Assembly (NCBI RefSeq): GCF_003003055.1
Contig: NZ_PVTV01000016.1
Coordinates: 1 to 64,000 of the forward strand
Length of the DNA stretch: 64,000 nucleotides
Origin: Jezberella montanilacus
Lineage (GTDB): Bacteria; Pseudomonadota; Gammaproteobacteria; Burkholderiales; Burkholderiaceae_B
Direction: 5' to 3'
The notes below the pieces were generated by a model. That model made no database searches and was not told the DNA's origin. It saw only the letters and a list, made by a program, of their open reading frames with translations. Below, piece by piece: positions 41,024 to 49,794 of the stretch (position 1 is the first letter of the stretch; each line of letters opens with the position of its first letter). A program made the position numbers and the translations under genes.

Positions 41024-42083
41024 TTACCGCTTGGTCAATTAGCCCGGCAAGAATTTTTTTGACCGGCGTTGGTAGCCCGTAATGCTCAATTGACGCAATG
41101 TTTATCCAATCACTGTGCGATTTTTTTGCTTGTATCAAAATCGGCGTAATGTGAAGTTTGAAATGAGTGAAGACATGCTGGATCGATGCCATGGTTAATT
41201 GCCGTGTGATTGAGTAGCCGTTTGAATGGCTGTGTCCTTCAATGTCCTCTCGCTGATTATTTTCAATTTCAGGCAAGCTCCATAAGCCACCCCAAATGCC
41301 CGTTTCCGGGCGACGTTCCAGTAGCAGTCTCCCCTCGCTATACACAATTAGCATGCAGGTGCTTTTTTCAGGCAAGGCGCGACGCGTTTTCGGTGTGGGT
41401 AACTCGCTGGTCCGTCCCTGTGCATAGGCCACGCACCCAGCTTGTAAAGGGCACAAATCGCAGCGTGGTTTGTTTCGCGTACAAAGCGTGGCCCCCAAAT
41501 CCATCAGACCCTGGGTGTAGGCTGTCATGGCCTGAGGGTCTTTGGTCAGATACGCCTTGGACGGGATTTCGGCGTTTGCCTTGTCCCAGAGCTGCGACTG
41601 AATTTGCCGTCGGTCCGTATCCCCTTCAATCGCGAAGTAGCGAGCGAAGACCCGCTTAACGTTGCCGTCCAGAATCGATACGCGCTCAGCAAAGCAGAAC
41701 GAGGCGATCGCCGCGGCAGTCGAAGGACCAATGCCGGGCAGTGTCACCAGATCAGCCGCGTTGTTGGGAAATTGACCGCGCCACTCTGTCATCACTTTTT
41801 GTGCGCACGCGTGCAGATTTCTACCTCTAGCGTAGTAACCCAACCCCGCCCAAAGTGACATCACCTCTTGCGATGACGCTTGGGCGAGAGCAGCGACGTC
41901 AGGGTAGTTTTCGAGAAATTTTGCGTAATAACGCAACACAGTCGTCACTTGTGTCTGTTGCAACATGATTTCTGATAACCACACTCGATAAGGGTCGCGC
42001 GTCGTCTGCCAAGGCAAGCCGTGGCGGCCATGCTGCCGTTGCCACGGAATCAACGAGGGGGCAATTTTCATACCCTGCATCAT
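41013..42083 (-). CDS. mutY: Adenine DNA glycosylase
   Basis: MutY removes adenine mispaired with 8-oxoguanine. The protein has the helix-hairpin-helix LVTLPGIGPSTAAAIASF and the catalytic Asp in ILDGNVKRV. The [4Fe-4S] ligand pattern is C-x6-C-x2-C-x5-C (CTRNKPRCDLCPLQAGC). A C-terminal NUDIX-like domain recognises the oxidised base. Several starts are possible: ATG at 42083, 42080 or 42071, or TTG at 42092. None has a strong Shine-Dalgarno, so the first ATG (357 codons with stop) is a choice of convenience. Confidence 0.95.
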   Translation of the reverse strand: MMQGMKIAPSLIPWQRQHGRHGLPWQTTRDPYRVWLSEIMLQQTQVTTVLRYYAKFLENYPDVAALAQASSQEVMSLWAGLGYYARGRNLHACAQKVMTEWRGQFPNNAADLVTLPGIGPSTAAAIASFCFAERVSILDGNVKRVFARYFAIEGDTDRRQIQSQLWDKANAEIPSKAYLTKDPQAMTAYTQGLMDLGATLCTRNKPRCDLCPLQAGCVAYAQGRTSELPTPKTRRALPEKSTCMLIVYSEGRLLLERRPETGIWGGLWSLPEIENNQREDIEGHSHSNGYSITRQLTMASIQHVFTHFKLHITPILIQAKKSHSDWINIASIEHYGLPTPVKKILAGLIDQAVITS

Positions 42084-42117
42084 ACTTTTCAAATTGTTAC
42101 GGCGCTTGCTCTGTCAT

Positions 42118-42145
42118 CCGTTGAGGGTTAAAACCCTAACAACGG
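42118..42145 (+). promoter_or_regulatory. Long inverted repeat against the ribosome-binding site
   Basis: The two arms are CCGTTG-AGGGTT and AACCCT-(AA)-CAACGG, with two bases at the centre. The right arm runs directly into AGG of the GGAGG Shine-Dalgarno (42144-42148) of the oxidoreductase gene. No T run follows on either strand, so it is not a terminator. It could be an operator or a translational control hairpin. Confidence 0.55.
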
Positions 42146-42157
42146 AGGTGACAAAAA

Positions 42158-45100
42158 ATGAATGCCCCTTTTACCGCTGAACAGATGCTAGCTTTAGAGG
42201 CCGTCAAGCTCGACGACAAGTACAACCTGTCTGATGGTCGCGCTTGGATGAGCGGCATTCACGCCTTGGTGCGCCTCCCGATTAATCAACGCTTGCGAGA
42301 TGTTCAGAGCGGCCTTAATACGGGGGGCTTTATCTCTGGCTATCGTGGGTCACCTCTTGGCGGGCTCGACCAAAACCTGTGGAAAGCGACCAAGCAATTG
42401 GCCGCACACCATGTGGTGTTTCAACCGGGTTTGAACGAAGATTTGGCTGCAACATCAATCTGGGGTTCACAGCAGGTCAACTTGTTCCCGGGGGCTAAGT
42501 ACGACGGTGTATTTGGTATGTGGTACGGCAAGGGCCCTGGCGTTGATCGCAGCGGGGACGTGTTCAAACACGCCAACGGCGCTGGGACAGCGAAGCATGG
42601 GGGCGTACTGGTCGTCGCAGGGGATGATCATCCCGCTAAATCATCGACGCTTCCTCATCAAAGTGATCATATTCTCAAGGCTTGCGGGATCCCGGTGTTG
42701 TTTCCTGCCAGCGTACAAGAAGTCCTTGATTACGGCATGCACGGTTGGGCGATGAGTCGTTATGCGGGCGTTTGGGCAGGTCTGAAATGCATCACCGACA
42801 TTGTGGAGGTCTCGGCATCAGTCGAAGTAGATCCAGGTCGGGTGAGGATTGTGATGCCTGATGATTTTGTGATGCCGTCTGATGGGCTCAATATCCGTCT
42901 GCCTGACACACCGCTGGCACAAGAGGCTCGGTTGCTTGATTACAAGTTGTATGCAGCCCTTGCTTACGCTCGTGCAAACGGTCTGAATCAGCAAAGGTGG
43001 GAAATCCCCGATGCCGAGGCCCGCTTTGGCATCATGACCTCAGGTAAGGCATATCTCGATACACGGCAGGCGTTAGCTGATCTGGGCTTATCTGAAAAAG
43101 TCTGCCGGCGTATTGGCTTGCGTTTGTTGAAAATCGGTATGGTGTGGCCGCTCGAATCGTCTTGTGTGCAGCGCTTTGCCGAAAACCTCGACGAAATTCT
43201 AGTGATTGAGGAAAAACGCCAAGTACTTGAGTATCAAGTGAAAGAAGAACTGTTTAGCTGGATCGGAAGAGGTAAAAAAATCCCCCGTGTGGTGGGCAAG
43301 TTTGATGACAAGGATGGCGGCGAATGGGCCGTACCCCAAGGTAACTGGCTGTTGCCTGCTCACTACGAGTTTTCTCCAGCCATGGTCGCTCGTGTGATTG
43401 CCCAGCGCTTGCTCAAAATCACTCTGCCCGACGATGTGCGCCAGGGGATTGAAAGTCGACTCAACTTTTTGGATGCTCACGAAAGAGAGCTAGCCAAGCC
43501 AAGAGTGGTTGCCGAGCGTAAGCCCTGGTTTTGCTCTGGTTGCCCTCACAACACCTCGACACGTGTGCCTGAGGGTTCTCGAGGAATGGCCGGCATTGGT
43601 TGTCATTACATGGTGGTGTGGATGGATCGCAACACACCAACCTTTACTCAGATGGGTGGTGAAGGCATGCCCTGGTTAGGGCAAGCTCCTTTCACGACAG
43701 AGCAACACGTTTTTGCCAATCTCGGTGACGGCACTTATTACCATTCTGGTTTGCTTGCGATTCGCGCGGCGATTGCAGCTAACGCTTCGATGACCTACAA
43801 AATTTTGTTTAATGATGCCGTGGCGATGACTGGTGGACAGCCAGTTGAAGGATCGCCAACGGTGCCAGCGATTGCGTTTCAGGTTGCCGCGGAGGGCGCC
43901 AAAAAAGTCGTCATTGTCACAGATGAGCCTGAAAAGTATGCGGACGTTACCTTGCCTAAGGACGTCGTCGTCAAGCACCGCGATCAGTTGGATGCGGTGC
44001 AGAGGGATCTGCGCGAAATCAAAGGCACGACGGTCTTGATCTACGATCAGACTTGCGCGACTGAAAAGCGGCGACGCCGCAAGCGCAACGCTTATCCGGA
44101 TCCTGCCAAGCGTGTGGTGATCAATGAGGCGGTTTGCGAGGGCTGCGGTGATTGTTCGAAGAAATCCAATTGTCTGTCGGTCGAGCCGCTCGAAACTGAT
44201 TTGGGCCGCAAGCGAGTGATCAACCAATCGAGCTGCAATAAGGATTTCTCTTGTCTGAATGGATTTTGCCCTAGCTTTGTGACGGTTGAAGGTGGTCAGT
44301 TGCGTCGCCCGCCAACGCTCAGTCTGGGTGATCTGCATCAGGGTCTCCCTGAACCTGAACTGCCATCCCTTGAACGCCCTTATGGCGTTTTTGTGGCGGG
44401 TGTCGGCGGGACCGGTGTGGTGACCATTGGGCAGTTGCTCGGTATGGCTGCGCACTTGGAGGGTAAGGGCGGGTCGGTACTCGATATGGCTGGCTTGGCT
44501 CAGAAGGGTGGTGCAGTCTATTCGCACGCATTGATCGCTGCGAAATCTGATGAAATTCTCACGACACGCATCGCAATGGGCGACGCTGATTTGATTCTGG
44601 CGGGAGATCTTGTTGTTGGTTCAAGTCCGGAAGCAGTGTCGAGAATGCGGTCGGGGCGTACCCATACCCTGCTGAATTCGGATATTGCGCCGACGGCCGC
44701 GTTTATCAGTCAACCAGACTGGTCTCTGGCCAGTAGCGATTTGCGAGCTGAAATCGACAAGGCTTGTGGTGATGGTCGAATCCGCAACTTGGATGCGTCT
44801 GAGATTGCGGTCAAGCTACTAGGTGATGCGGTGTACGCCAACCCCATCATGATGGGCTTTGCTTATCAACTGGGCTGGCTGCCGCTGCATCACCTGTCAA
44901 TCGAAAAAGCCATTGAGCTCAACGGCGTTCAAATCAAGAAGAACATCGACGCTTTCAATGTGGGCAGATGTGCGGCGCACGACTCGTCTCGAATTCTAAA
45001 ATTAATTAGCGGTGGTGAAACGTCGCTTGAGCATAGCCCCCAGACCGCGACGGTCGTTGAACTGCATAAGGGACCCGCCACGCTTGCTTGGCTGCGCGAT

Positions 45101-45739
45101 GATCGCATTGCTCGTTTGACTCAATATCAAAATGCCGCCTATGCCCGGCGCTATGTAATGCTGGTTGATCAAGTCGCGGCGATGGAGAAGCAGGTTTGTG
45201 GCACAGACACGTTAGCTAAAGTCGTGGCTCGCTACTATTTCAAGTTGCTTGCTTACAAGGACGAATACGAAGTTGCACGCTTGTACACCAACGGTGATTT
45301 TTTAAGTAATGTCCACAAGCAGTTTGAAGGCAACTGGTCACTGAAGTTTCACCTGGCGCCCCCTTTGTTCTCGAAAAAAGACGAGCACGGCCATTTGATT
45401 AAGCAGACTTATGGCCCTTATATGCTGTGGGGATTCAAAGGACTTGCAAAGCTTAAATTTTTGCGCGGAACCCTGTTGGATGTGTTTGGCTTTACGGCAG
45501 AGCGTCGCCAGGAGCGTGCTTTGATTGTTGACTACGAGAACACCGTTGCTGATGTGTTGAGCAAACTCACTCCGGCGACACGACAGGCTGCAGAATCGCT
45601 GCTGAGTATTCCAGAAGAGATCCGAGGTTATGGGCACGTTAAAGAGGCCGCGATTGAGAAAGCGAGGGCATTACAGGCTGAGCGACTCGGCGTGTTTAGG
45701 GCGGCAGTGGCTGGTGACGATGTTAAACGGGCCGCTTGA
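42158..45739 (+). CDS. Indolepyruvate:ferredoxin oxidoreductase family protein (fused)
   Basis: Members of this 2-oxoacid:ferredoxin oxidoreductase family convert aryl-pyruvates to aryl-acetyl-CoA using thiamine diphosphate and iron-sulfur clusters. The 1193-residue protein fuses the alpha-type part to the gamma-type part. The N-terminal pyrimidine-binding region includes FISGYRGSPLGGLD. The ThDP domain has FCSGCPHNTSTRVP and GIGCHYM. An iron-sulfur segment follows, with CEGCGDCSKKSNC from residue 660 and a further Cys cluster. The gamma domain then starts near VAGVGGTGVVTIGQLLG, and a C-terminal domain ends the protein. A GGAGG Shine-Dalgarno is present. No ferredoxin, CoA-ligase or other partner genes are adjacent. 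Confidence 0.92.
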   Translation: MNAPFTAEQMLALEAVKLDDKYNLSDGRAWMSGIHALVRLPINQRLRDVQSGLNTGGFISGYRGSPLGGLDQNLWKATKQLAAHHVVFQPGLNEDLAATSIWGSQQVNLFPGAKYDGVFGMWYGKGPGVDRSGDVFKHANGAGTAKHGGVLVVAGDDHPAKSSTLPHQSDHILKACGIPVLFPASVQEVLDYGMHGWAMSRYAGVWAGLKCITDIVEVSASVEVDPGRVRIVMPDDFVMPSDGLNIRLPDTPLAQEARLLDYKLYAALAYARANGLNQQRWEIPDAEARFGIMTSGKAYLDTRQALADLGLSEKVCRRIGLRLLKIGMVWPLESSCVQRFAENLDEILVIEEKRQVLEYQVKEELFSWIGRGKKIPRVVGKFDDKDGGEWAVPQGNWLLPAHYEFSPAMVARVIAQRLLKITLPDDVRQGIESRLNFLDAHERELAKPRVVAERKPWFCSGCPHNTSTRVPEGSRGMAGIGCHYMVVWMDRNTPTFTQMGGEGMPWLGQAPFTTEQHVFANLGDGTYYHSGLLAIRAAIAANASMTYKILFNDAVAMTGGQPVEGSPTVPAIAFQVAAEGAKKVVIVTDEPEKYADVTLPKDVVVKHRDQLDAVQRDLREIKGTTVLIYDQTCATEKRRRRKRNAYPDPAKRVVINEAVCEGCGDCSKKSNCLSVEPLETDLGRKRVINQSSCNKDFSCLNGFCPSFVTVEGGQLRRPPTLSLGDLHQGLPEPELPSLERPYGVFVAGVGGTGVVTIGQLLGMAAHLEGKGGSVLDMAGLAQKGGAVYSHALIAAKSDEILTTRIAMGDADLILAGDLVVGSSPEAVSRMRSGRTHTLLNSDIAPTAAFISQPDWSLASSDLRAEIDKACGDGRIRNLDASEIAVKLLGDAVYANPIMMGFAYQLGWLPLHHLSIEKAIELNGVQIKKNIDAFNVGRCAAHDSSRILKLISGGETSLEHSPQTATVVELHKGPATLAWLRDDRIARLTQYQNAAYARRYVMLVDQVAAMEKQVCGTDTLAKVVARYYFKLLAYKDEYEVARLYTNGDFLSNVHKQFEGNWSLKFHLAPPLFSKKDEHGHLIKQTYGPYMLWGFKGLAKLKFLRGTLLDVFGFTAERRQERALIVDYENTVADVLSKLTPATRQAAESLLSIPEEIRGYGHVKEAAIEKARALQAERLGVFRAAVAGDDVKRAA

Positions 45740-45770
45740 ACCCTGTAAAAAACCTGACGAGTGTTTGCAA

Positions 45771-46679
45771 TCAGAACCGTGTATGCCGGTTCACAGACCA
45801 TCTTGCCGAAACAGATCCCAGTGCAGCCACTGCGATGACTGCTGAGATCAGGGTGGTGGTGGGCAATAATCCCATTGAGAACTCTGCGTCGTAGCTATGA
45901 GCCAAACTACTCAAGGCCTCATTGAGTGGTATTAAAGCAGCACGTGCAATAGCAATTGCTAATAAACAAGACAAGACGCAGGTCACTGCACCAAGATAGA
46001 GAAACGGCCGGCGGACAAACGACTCAGTTGCCCCGACTAAGCGCGCGACGGCAATCTCTTCGCGTTGCGAAAGCGCCTGCATACGAACGGTATTAAATAC
46101 TGTCGCCAGAACGACCAGTGCCACACTTAAGCCCAGCAAGCTCAAGCCTATTTTCGCAAAACGTAAAATGGCTTCCAGACGCTGCACCCAAGCACTGTCT
46201 AGTTGCACGAGATCGACCTCGTCCCAAGTAGCCCATTGCTTGGCCAGGCTTTTTGCTTTGGCTGCGAGGTCTTCACTATTGGCTAGTGTCACGACTACTG
46301 CGTCTGGCAAGGGGTTGCCCGGCAAAACTCTCAACGCTTGTTCCCAGGCGGGATTGTCGCGCAGCGCGACGAGTGCTTTTTCTTTAGAGACAACGCGTAG
46401 CGCGGAAGAAAAATCCGGATGTTCTTTTCGGATGCGGTTCGCAATTTTTTCTGCAGCGCCTGCAATCGCCTCGGGTTTCAGAAAAATGGTCAGCTCTGGC
46501 GTGATGGACACTTGTCGCACGACTGGTTGAACGGCTGTGAGCAAGCTAGCACCGATCAGCGGCAGTGACAGCGCCAAGGCGATGACCAGGACGTTTGCTA
46601 TGGAAGAAAACGGCTGGGCCAACAGCCGTCGTAACGTGACGGTGATCGCGTAGCGGTGTTGGGTCAACCAGCTCTTCAT
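45771..46679 (-). CDS. ftsX: Cell division protein FtsX
   Basis: FtsX is the membrane part of the ABC-like FtsEX complex, which activates peptidoglycan hydrolases at the septum. The 302-residue protein has an N-terminal cytoplasmic segment, TM1 at about 25-50, and a periplasmic loop of about 110 residues. Three further membrane segments include the FtsX signature region (VFNTVRMQALSQREEIAVARLVGAT). Its ATG overlaps the ftsE stop by 4 bp. ftsY, often next to ftsEX, is not seen here. Confidence 0.95.
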   Translation of the reverse strand: MKSWLTQHRYAITVTLRRLLAQPFSSIANVLVIALALSLPLIGASLLTAVQPVVRQVSITPELTIFLKPEAIAGAAEKIANRIRKEHPDFSSALRVVSKEKALVALRDNPAWEQALRVLPGNPLPDAVVVTLANSEDLAAKAKSLAKQWATWDEVDLVQLDSAWVQRLEAILRFAKIGLSLLGLSVALVVLATVFNTVRMQALSQREEIAVARLVGATESFVRRPFLYLGAVTCVLSCLLAIAIARAALIPLNEALSSLAHSYDAEFSMGLLPTTTLISAVIAVAALGSVSARWSVNRHTRF

Positions 46680-47353
46680 TGTCTGTTCTCGCTACTTGCG
46701 CTATCGGCAAAATGCCGCTGGGTAATTCTCAGGCATCTTGTGGCATGCTGAGCCATGAGTGCTTCATCGTGCGAAGCAATCAGTGTGGTGACACCGACTC
46801 GATTAAAGTCACGAAAGACCGACATGATGCGCTGCGCGGTTTCAGCGTCGAGGTTTGCCGTCGGTTCGTCTGCGATCAGGATCGCTGGTCGGTTGACAAT
46901 GGCGCGGGCAATCGCCAAGCGCTGTTGTTCACCCCCAGACAGGGTGATTGGGTTAGCCTGTTCTTTTTGAGACAACCCCACTTTCTCGAGCGCGGCTCTG
47001 GCGCGTGATTTTGCAGTGCTCATCGGCAATCCGGTGACCGAGAGAGGTAACAAAACGTTATCAATTGCGCTGCGATCGTAAAGCAAATGTGTGTCTTGCA
47101 AGATAACACCTACGGCTCGGCGCAGGTAGGGTTTGGCGCGCGCGGAGAGTTTGTCCAAGCGTTGACCGTTGACTTGAATGGAGCCGCGGGATGCTGGCTC
47201 TAAACCCGCAATCAGCTTTAATAGCGTAGATTTACCAGCACCCGAGGGCCCTGCGACGAAGACGAATTCTCCGGCGGTCACTTGAAAAGTGATGTCCGCC
47301 AGAATATTTTTCTCTTGGCCGTACGACTTGAAAACGTGCAGAAATTCGATCAT
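46676..47353 (-). CDS. ftsE: Cell division ATP-binding protein FtsE
   Basis: This is the cytoplasmic ATPase partner of FtsX. The 225-residue ABC protein begins MIEFLHVFKSYG. It has Walker A GPSGAGKST, signature LSGGEQQRLAIARA, Walker B ILIADEPTANLD and the H-loop ASHD. It is translationally coupled to ftsX. The start of the unit faces the aap operon across a divergent gap of 179 bp. Confidence 0.97.
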   Translation of the reverse strand: MIEFLHVFKSYGQEKNILADITFQVTAGEFVFVAGPSGAGKSTLLKLIAGLEPASRGSIQVNGQRLDKLSARAKPYLRRAVGVILQDTHLLYDRSAIDNVLLPLSVTGLPMSTAKSRARAALEKVGLSQKEQANPITLSGGEQQRLAIARAIVNRPAILIADEPTANLDAETAQRIMSVFRDFNRVGVTTLIASHDEALMAQHATRCLRITQRHFADSASSENRQ

Positions 47354-47412
47354 GGCATGCTAAATCCTATTTACGAATAGTAACGCCCGTTCGCGAAATA
47401 GCTATTGCAAAC

Positions 47413-47426
47413 GAGGGATTTCCCTC
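47413..47426. promoter_or_regulatory. Palindromic operator-like site GAGGGA-TT-TCCCTC
   Basis: Six-bp arms with a 2-bp centre lie 107 bp before aapJ. A TATAGT at 47436-47441 could be a -10 box, in which case the palindrome's left arm occupies the -35 position with a 17-bp spacer. The core equals the site at 18312-18323 read on the other strand. Confidence 0.45.
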
Positions 47427-47532
47427 ATACATTCATATAGTGGACGCGACTAATATCTCGCAACCGTGCTTGTACGCTAACTGGTGTAAGGGTTTGCACC
47501 CCAAATACCCAATTATTTCTGGAGAATATTCA

Positions 47533-48549
47533 ATGAAAGTTTTCAAGCTAGCTGCCGTGGTGGCTCTGCTCGTTGCTGGTACATCAGTTGTTCAAGCAGG
47601 TGCGACTTTTGAGAGCGTCAAGAAGAAAGGTTTTGTCCAATGTGGGGTATCGACTGGCGTCGCGGGTTTTTCAGCCGCTGACAGCAAAGGCGAATGGAAG
47701 GGTCTTGATATCGATCTGTGTCGGTCGATCGCAGCAACCATGTTTAATGATGCAAGCAAATTTAAAGTGACACCGCTGACGGCGCAGCAGCGGTTTACCG
47801 CTTTGCAGTCTGGTGAAATTGACGTGCTGACCCGTAACACGACCCAGACCTTGACGCGCGATGCGACACTGGGCTTATTAGGTGCAGGTGTGCTGTATTA
47901 CGATAGCCAGGGTGTGATTGTTAAGAAAAGTTTGAACGTTAAAAGCGCTAAAGAACTCGGCGGCGCCACGGTTTGCGTTCAGCCTGGCACGACAACCGAG
48001 CTCAATCTGGCTGATTGGTTTCGCGCCAACAAGATTGATTTCAAACCTGTGGTGATCGAAAAGCTTGAAGAAGTTGTTAACGCTTTCGTAGCGGGACGTT
48101 GCGATGCTTACACGACAGATAAATCTGGGTTGGCATCTACTCGGTCAACTTTCCCTAATCCTGATGACTATGTTATTTTGCCTGAGGACTTCTCAAAAGA
48201 GCCCCTCGGTCCGATGGTTCGTCAAGGTGATGAGCAGTGGTTCAATATTGTTCGCTGGTCCCTGAATGCTTGGGTCGAAGCAGAAGAGTACGGCATCACT
48301 TCAGCCAATGCTGACGACATGTTGAAAAGCACTAACCCCAATGTTCAGCGTATTCTCGGCGCCACACCGGGCATGGGCAAAAACTTGGGTGTTGATGAAA
48401 AATGGGCATACACCATCGTCAAACAGATTGGTAATTATGGCGAAAGTTTTGACCGCACAGTCGGCGCCGGTAGCCCGCTTAAGTTGCCACGCGGTTTGAA
48501 TCAGCAGTGGACAAAAGGCGGTGTCATGTACGCATGGCCAATTCGTTAA
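47533..48549 (+). CDS. aapJ: General L-amino acid ABC transporter, substrate-binding protein
   Basis: This is the periplasmic receptor that hands polar amino acids to the AapQMP permease. The 338-residue protein has a signal peptide MKVFKLAAVVALLVAGTSVVQA. SBP_bac_3 features follow, with the early SVKKKGFVQCGV and WKGLDIDLCRSIAA blocks. The frame is open from 47440, but GGAGA (47521-47525) places the ATG at 47533. A strong hairpin with a T tract follows the gene, so this receptor is probably made in excess over the membrane subunits. Confidence 0.93.
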   Translation: MKVFKLAAVVALLVAGTSVVQAGATFESVKKKGFVQCGVSTGVAGFSAADSKGEWKGLDIDLCRSIAATMFNDASKFKVTPLTAQQRFTALQSGEIDVLTRNTTQTLTRDATLGLLGAGVLYYDSQGVIVKKSLNVKSAKELGGATVCVQPGTTTELNLADWFRANKIDFKPVVIEKLEEVVNAFVAGRCDAYTTDKSGLASTRSTFPNPDDYVILPEDFSKEPLGPMVRQGDEQWFNIVRWSLNAWVEAEEYGITSANADDMLKSTNPNVQRILGATPGMGKNLGVDEKWAYTIVKQIGNYGESFDRTVGAGSPLKLPRGLNQQWTKGGVMYAWPIR

Positions 48550-48566
48550 TTAATATTTGATCCACC

Positions 48567-48594
48567 GGGGCGGCCTGACCGCCCCAATTTTTTT
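48567..48594 (+). terminator. Intra-operon terminator after aapJ
   Basis: A perfect 7-bp GC stem GGGGCGG/CCGCCCC with a 5-nt loop is followed by AA and seven T residues. This is a good intrinsic terminator located between aapJ and aapQ. Partial read-through would give the excess of binding protein over permease that is usual for such operons. Confidence 0.85.
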
Positions 48595-48606
48595 GCTAAT
48601 TTGCTC

Positions 48607-49794
48607 ATGACCGGTCAACCTCTTCAATCAGTGAAACGCCCGAAAGCAAAGCTTTCCTGGAGCGATCCCGTCTTGCGCTCGATTCTTTTTCAGATTATTG
48701 CCATTGCGATGTTCGCCACTGGTATCTGGTTTCTCGTTCACAACACCTTAAGCAACTTAGCGACTAGCCACATTTCAACCGGGTTTGCTTTCTTATCCCG
48801 TGAAGCGGGATTTGCGATTGGTGAATCCATCATTTCCTACGGCCCAGCTGATACTTACTTGCGTGCAATTGCTGTTGGGCTGTTGAATACGCTCGTCGTG
48901 GCTGGCCTTGGCATCGTGCTCGCCACCCTGCTTGGAACCGTGATCGGGGTTGCCCGCTTATCGAAAAACTGGCTCATTGCAAAACTTGCTGCCATTTATG
49001 TCGAGATCATCCGAAACATCCCTTTGCTACTGCAAATGTTTTTCTGGTATTCGATCATCTCTGAAAATATGCCAGGCCCAAGACAAGCCTTGCATCCGAT
49101 TGCTGGTGTGTTCATCTCTAATCGCGGTATTAAGGTACCTGGCTTGCTCGGTGACGGGCTCGTCTGGCTGTTTGTGGGCGTTGGTCTGGCGATGCTGGTC
49201 ACGATCCTCATTAATAACTGGGCTTCCCGCCGTCAAGCGCAGACTGGGCAAATATTCCCGGTCTGGCGTGTTGGTTTACTTCTCGTGCTCGCGTTACCCT
49301 TACTTTGCTGGGGGCTTAGCGGGCAATCGATCATCGTTGATATGCCCGCCTTGAAGGGTTTTAATTTTGCTGGCGGCTTAACACTTACCCCCGAATTCGC
49401 GGCATTGCTCGTTGGCCTCGTCGTTTACACGGCCGCGTTTATCGCTGAAGTCGTACGCGCAGGCATTCAATCGGTGAGCAACGGTCAATGGGAGGCATCC
49501 GATGCGCTGGGACTGAAGCGCAGCCTGTCGCTGAGACTCGTTGTATTGCCTCAGGCTCTAAGAGTCATCATTCCACCCATGACGAGCCAATATCTCAATA
49601 TCACCAAGAATAGTTCGTTAGCGGTAGCGATTGGTTATCCCGATATCGTCTCTATTATCAATACAACGCTCAATCAGACGGGTCAGGCGATAGAAGGGAT
49701 CATGATTATCATGGCCGCCTACCTCACCGTGAGTCTGTCAATCTCGGTGTTTATGAACTGGTACAACAAACGCATCGCGTTGACGGAGCGTTGA
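48607..49794 (+). CDS. aapQ: General L-amino acid ABC transporter, permease AapQ
   Basis: This is one of two membrane subunits. The 395-residue polytopic protein has the His/Glu/Met family permease fold, with EIIRNIPLLLQMFFWY and the EAA-loop-type segment GQWEASDALGLKRSLSLRLVVLPQALRVIIPP. The central periplasmic part is longer than in GlnP-like permeases, as expected for AapQ. The frame is open from a TTG at 48601, and the ATG at 48607 is preferred. No Shine-Dalgarno is clear after the upstream terminator hairpin. Confidence 0.92.
   Translation: MTGQPLQSVKRPKAKLSWSDPVLRSILFQIIAIAMFATGIWFLVHNTLSNLATSHISTGFAFLSREAGFAIGESIISYGPADTYLRAIAVGLLNTLVVAGLGIVLATLLGTVIGVARLSKNWLIAKLAAIYVEIIRNIPLLLQMFFWYSIISENMPGPRQALHPIAGVFISNRGIKVPGLLGDGLVWLFVGVGLAMLVTILINNWASRRQAQTGQIFPVWRVGLLLVLALPLLCWGLSGQSIIVDMPALKGFNFAGGLTLTPEFAALLVGLVVYTAAFIAEVVRAGIQSVSNGQWEASDALGLKRSLSLRLVVLPQALRVIIPPMTSQYLNITKNSSLAVAIGYPDIVSIINTTLNQTGQAIEGIMIIMAAYLTVSLSISVFMNWYNKRIALTER

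Noticed and set aside
42118-42145. Terminator for mutY or a gene to the left
   Set aside because: No T run on either strand, and the repeat lies upstream of the mutY start, so it is better seen as a regulatory repeat of the oxidoreductase gene.
43676-44527. Long open frame of 283 codons on the minus strand
   Set aside because: It lies wholly inside the well-supported 1193-codon oxidoreductase gene and its translation resembles no known protein. It is a shadow of GC-rich coding sequence.
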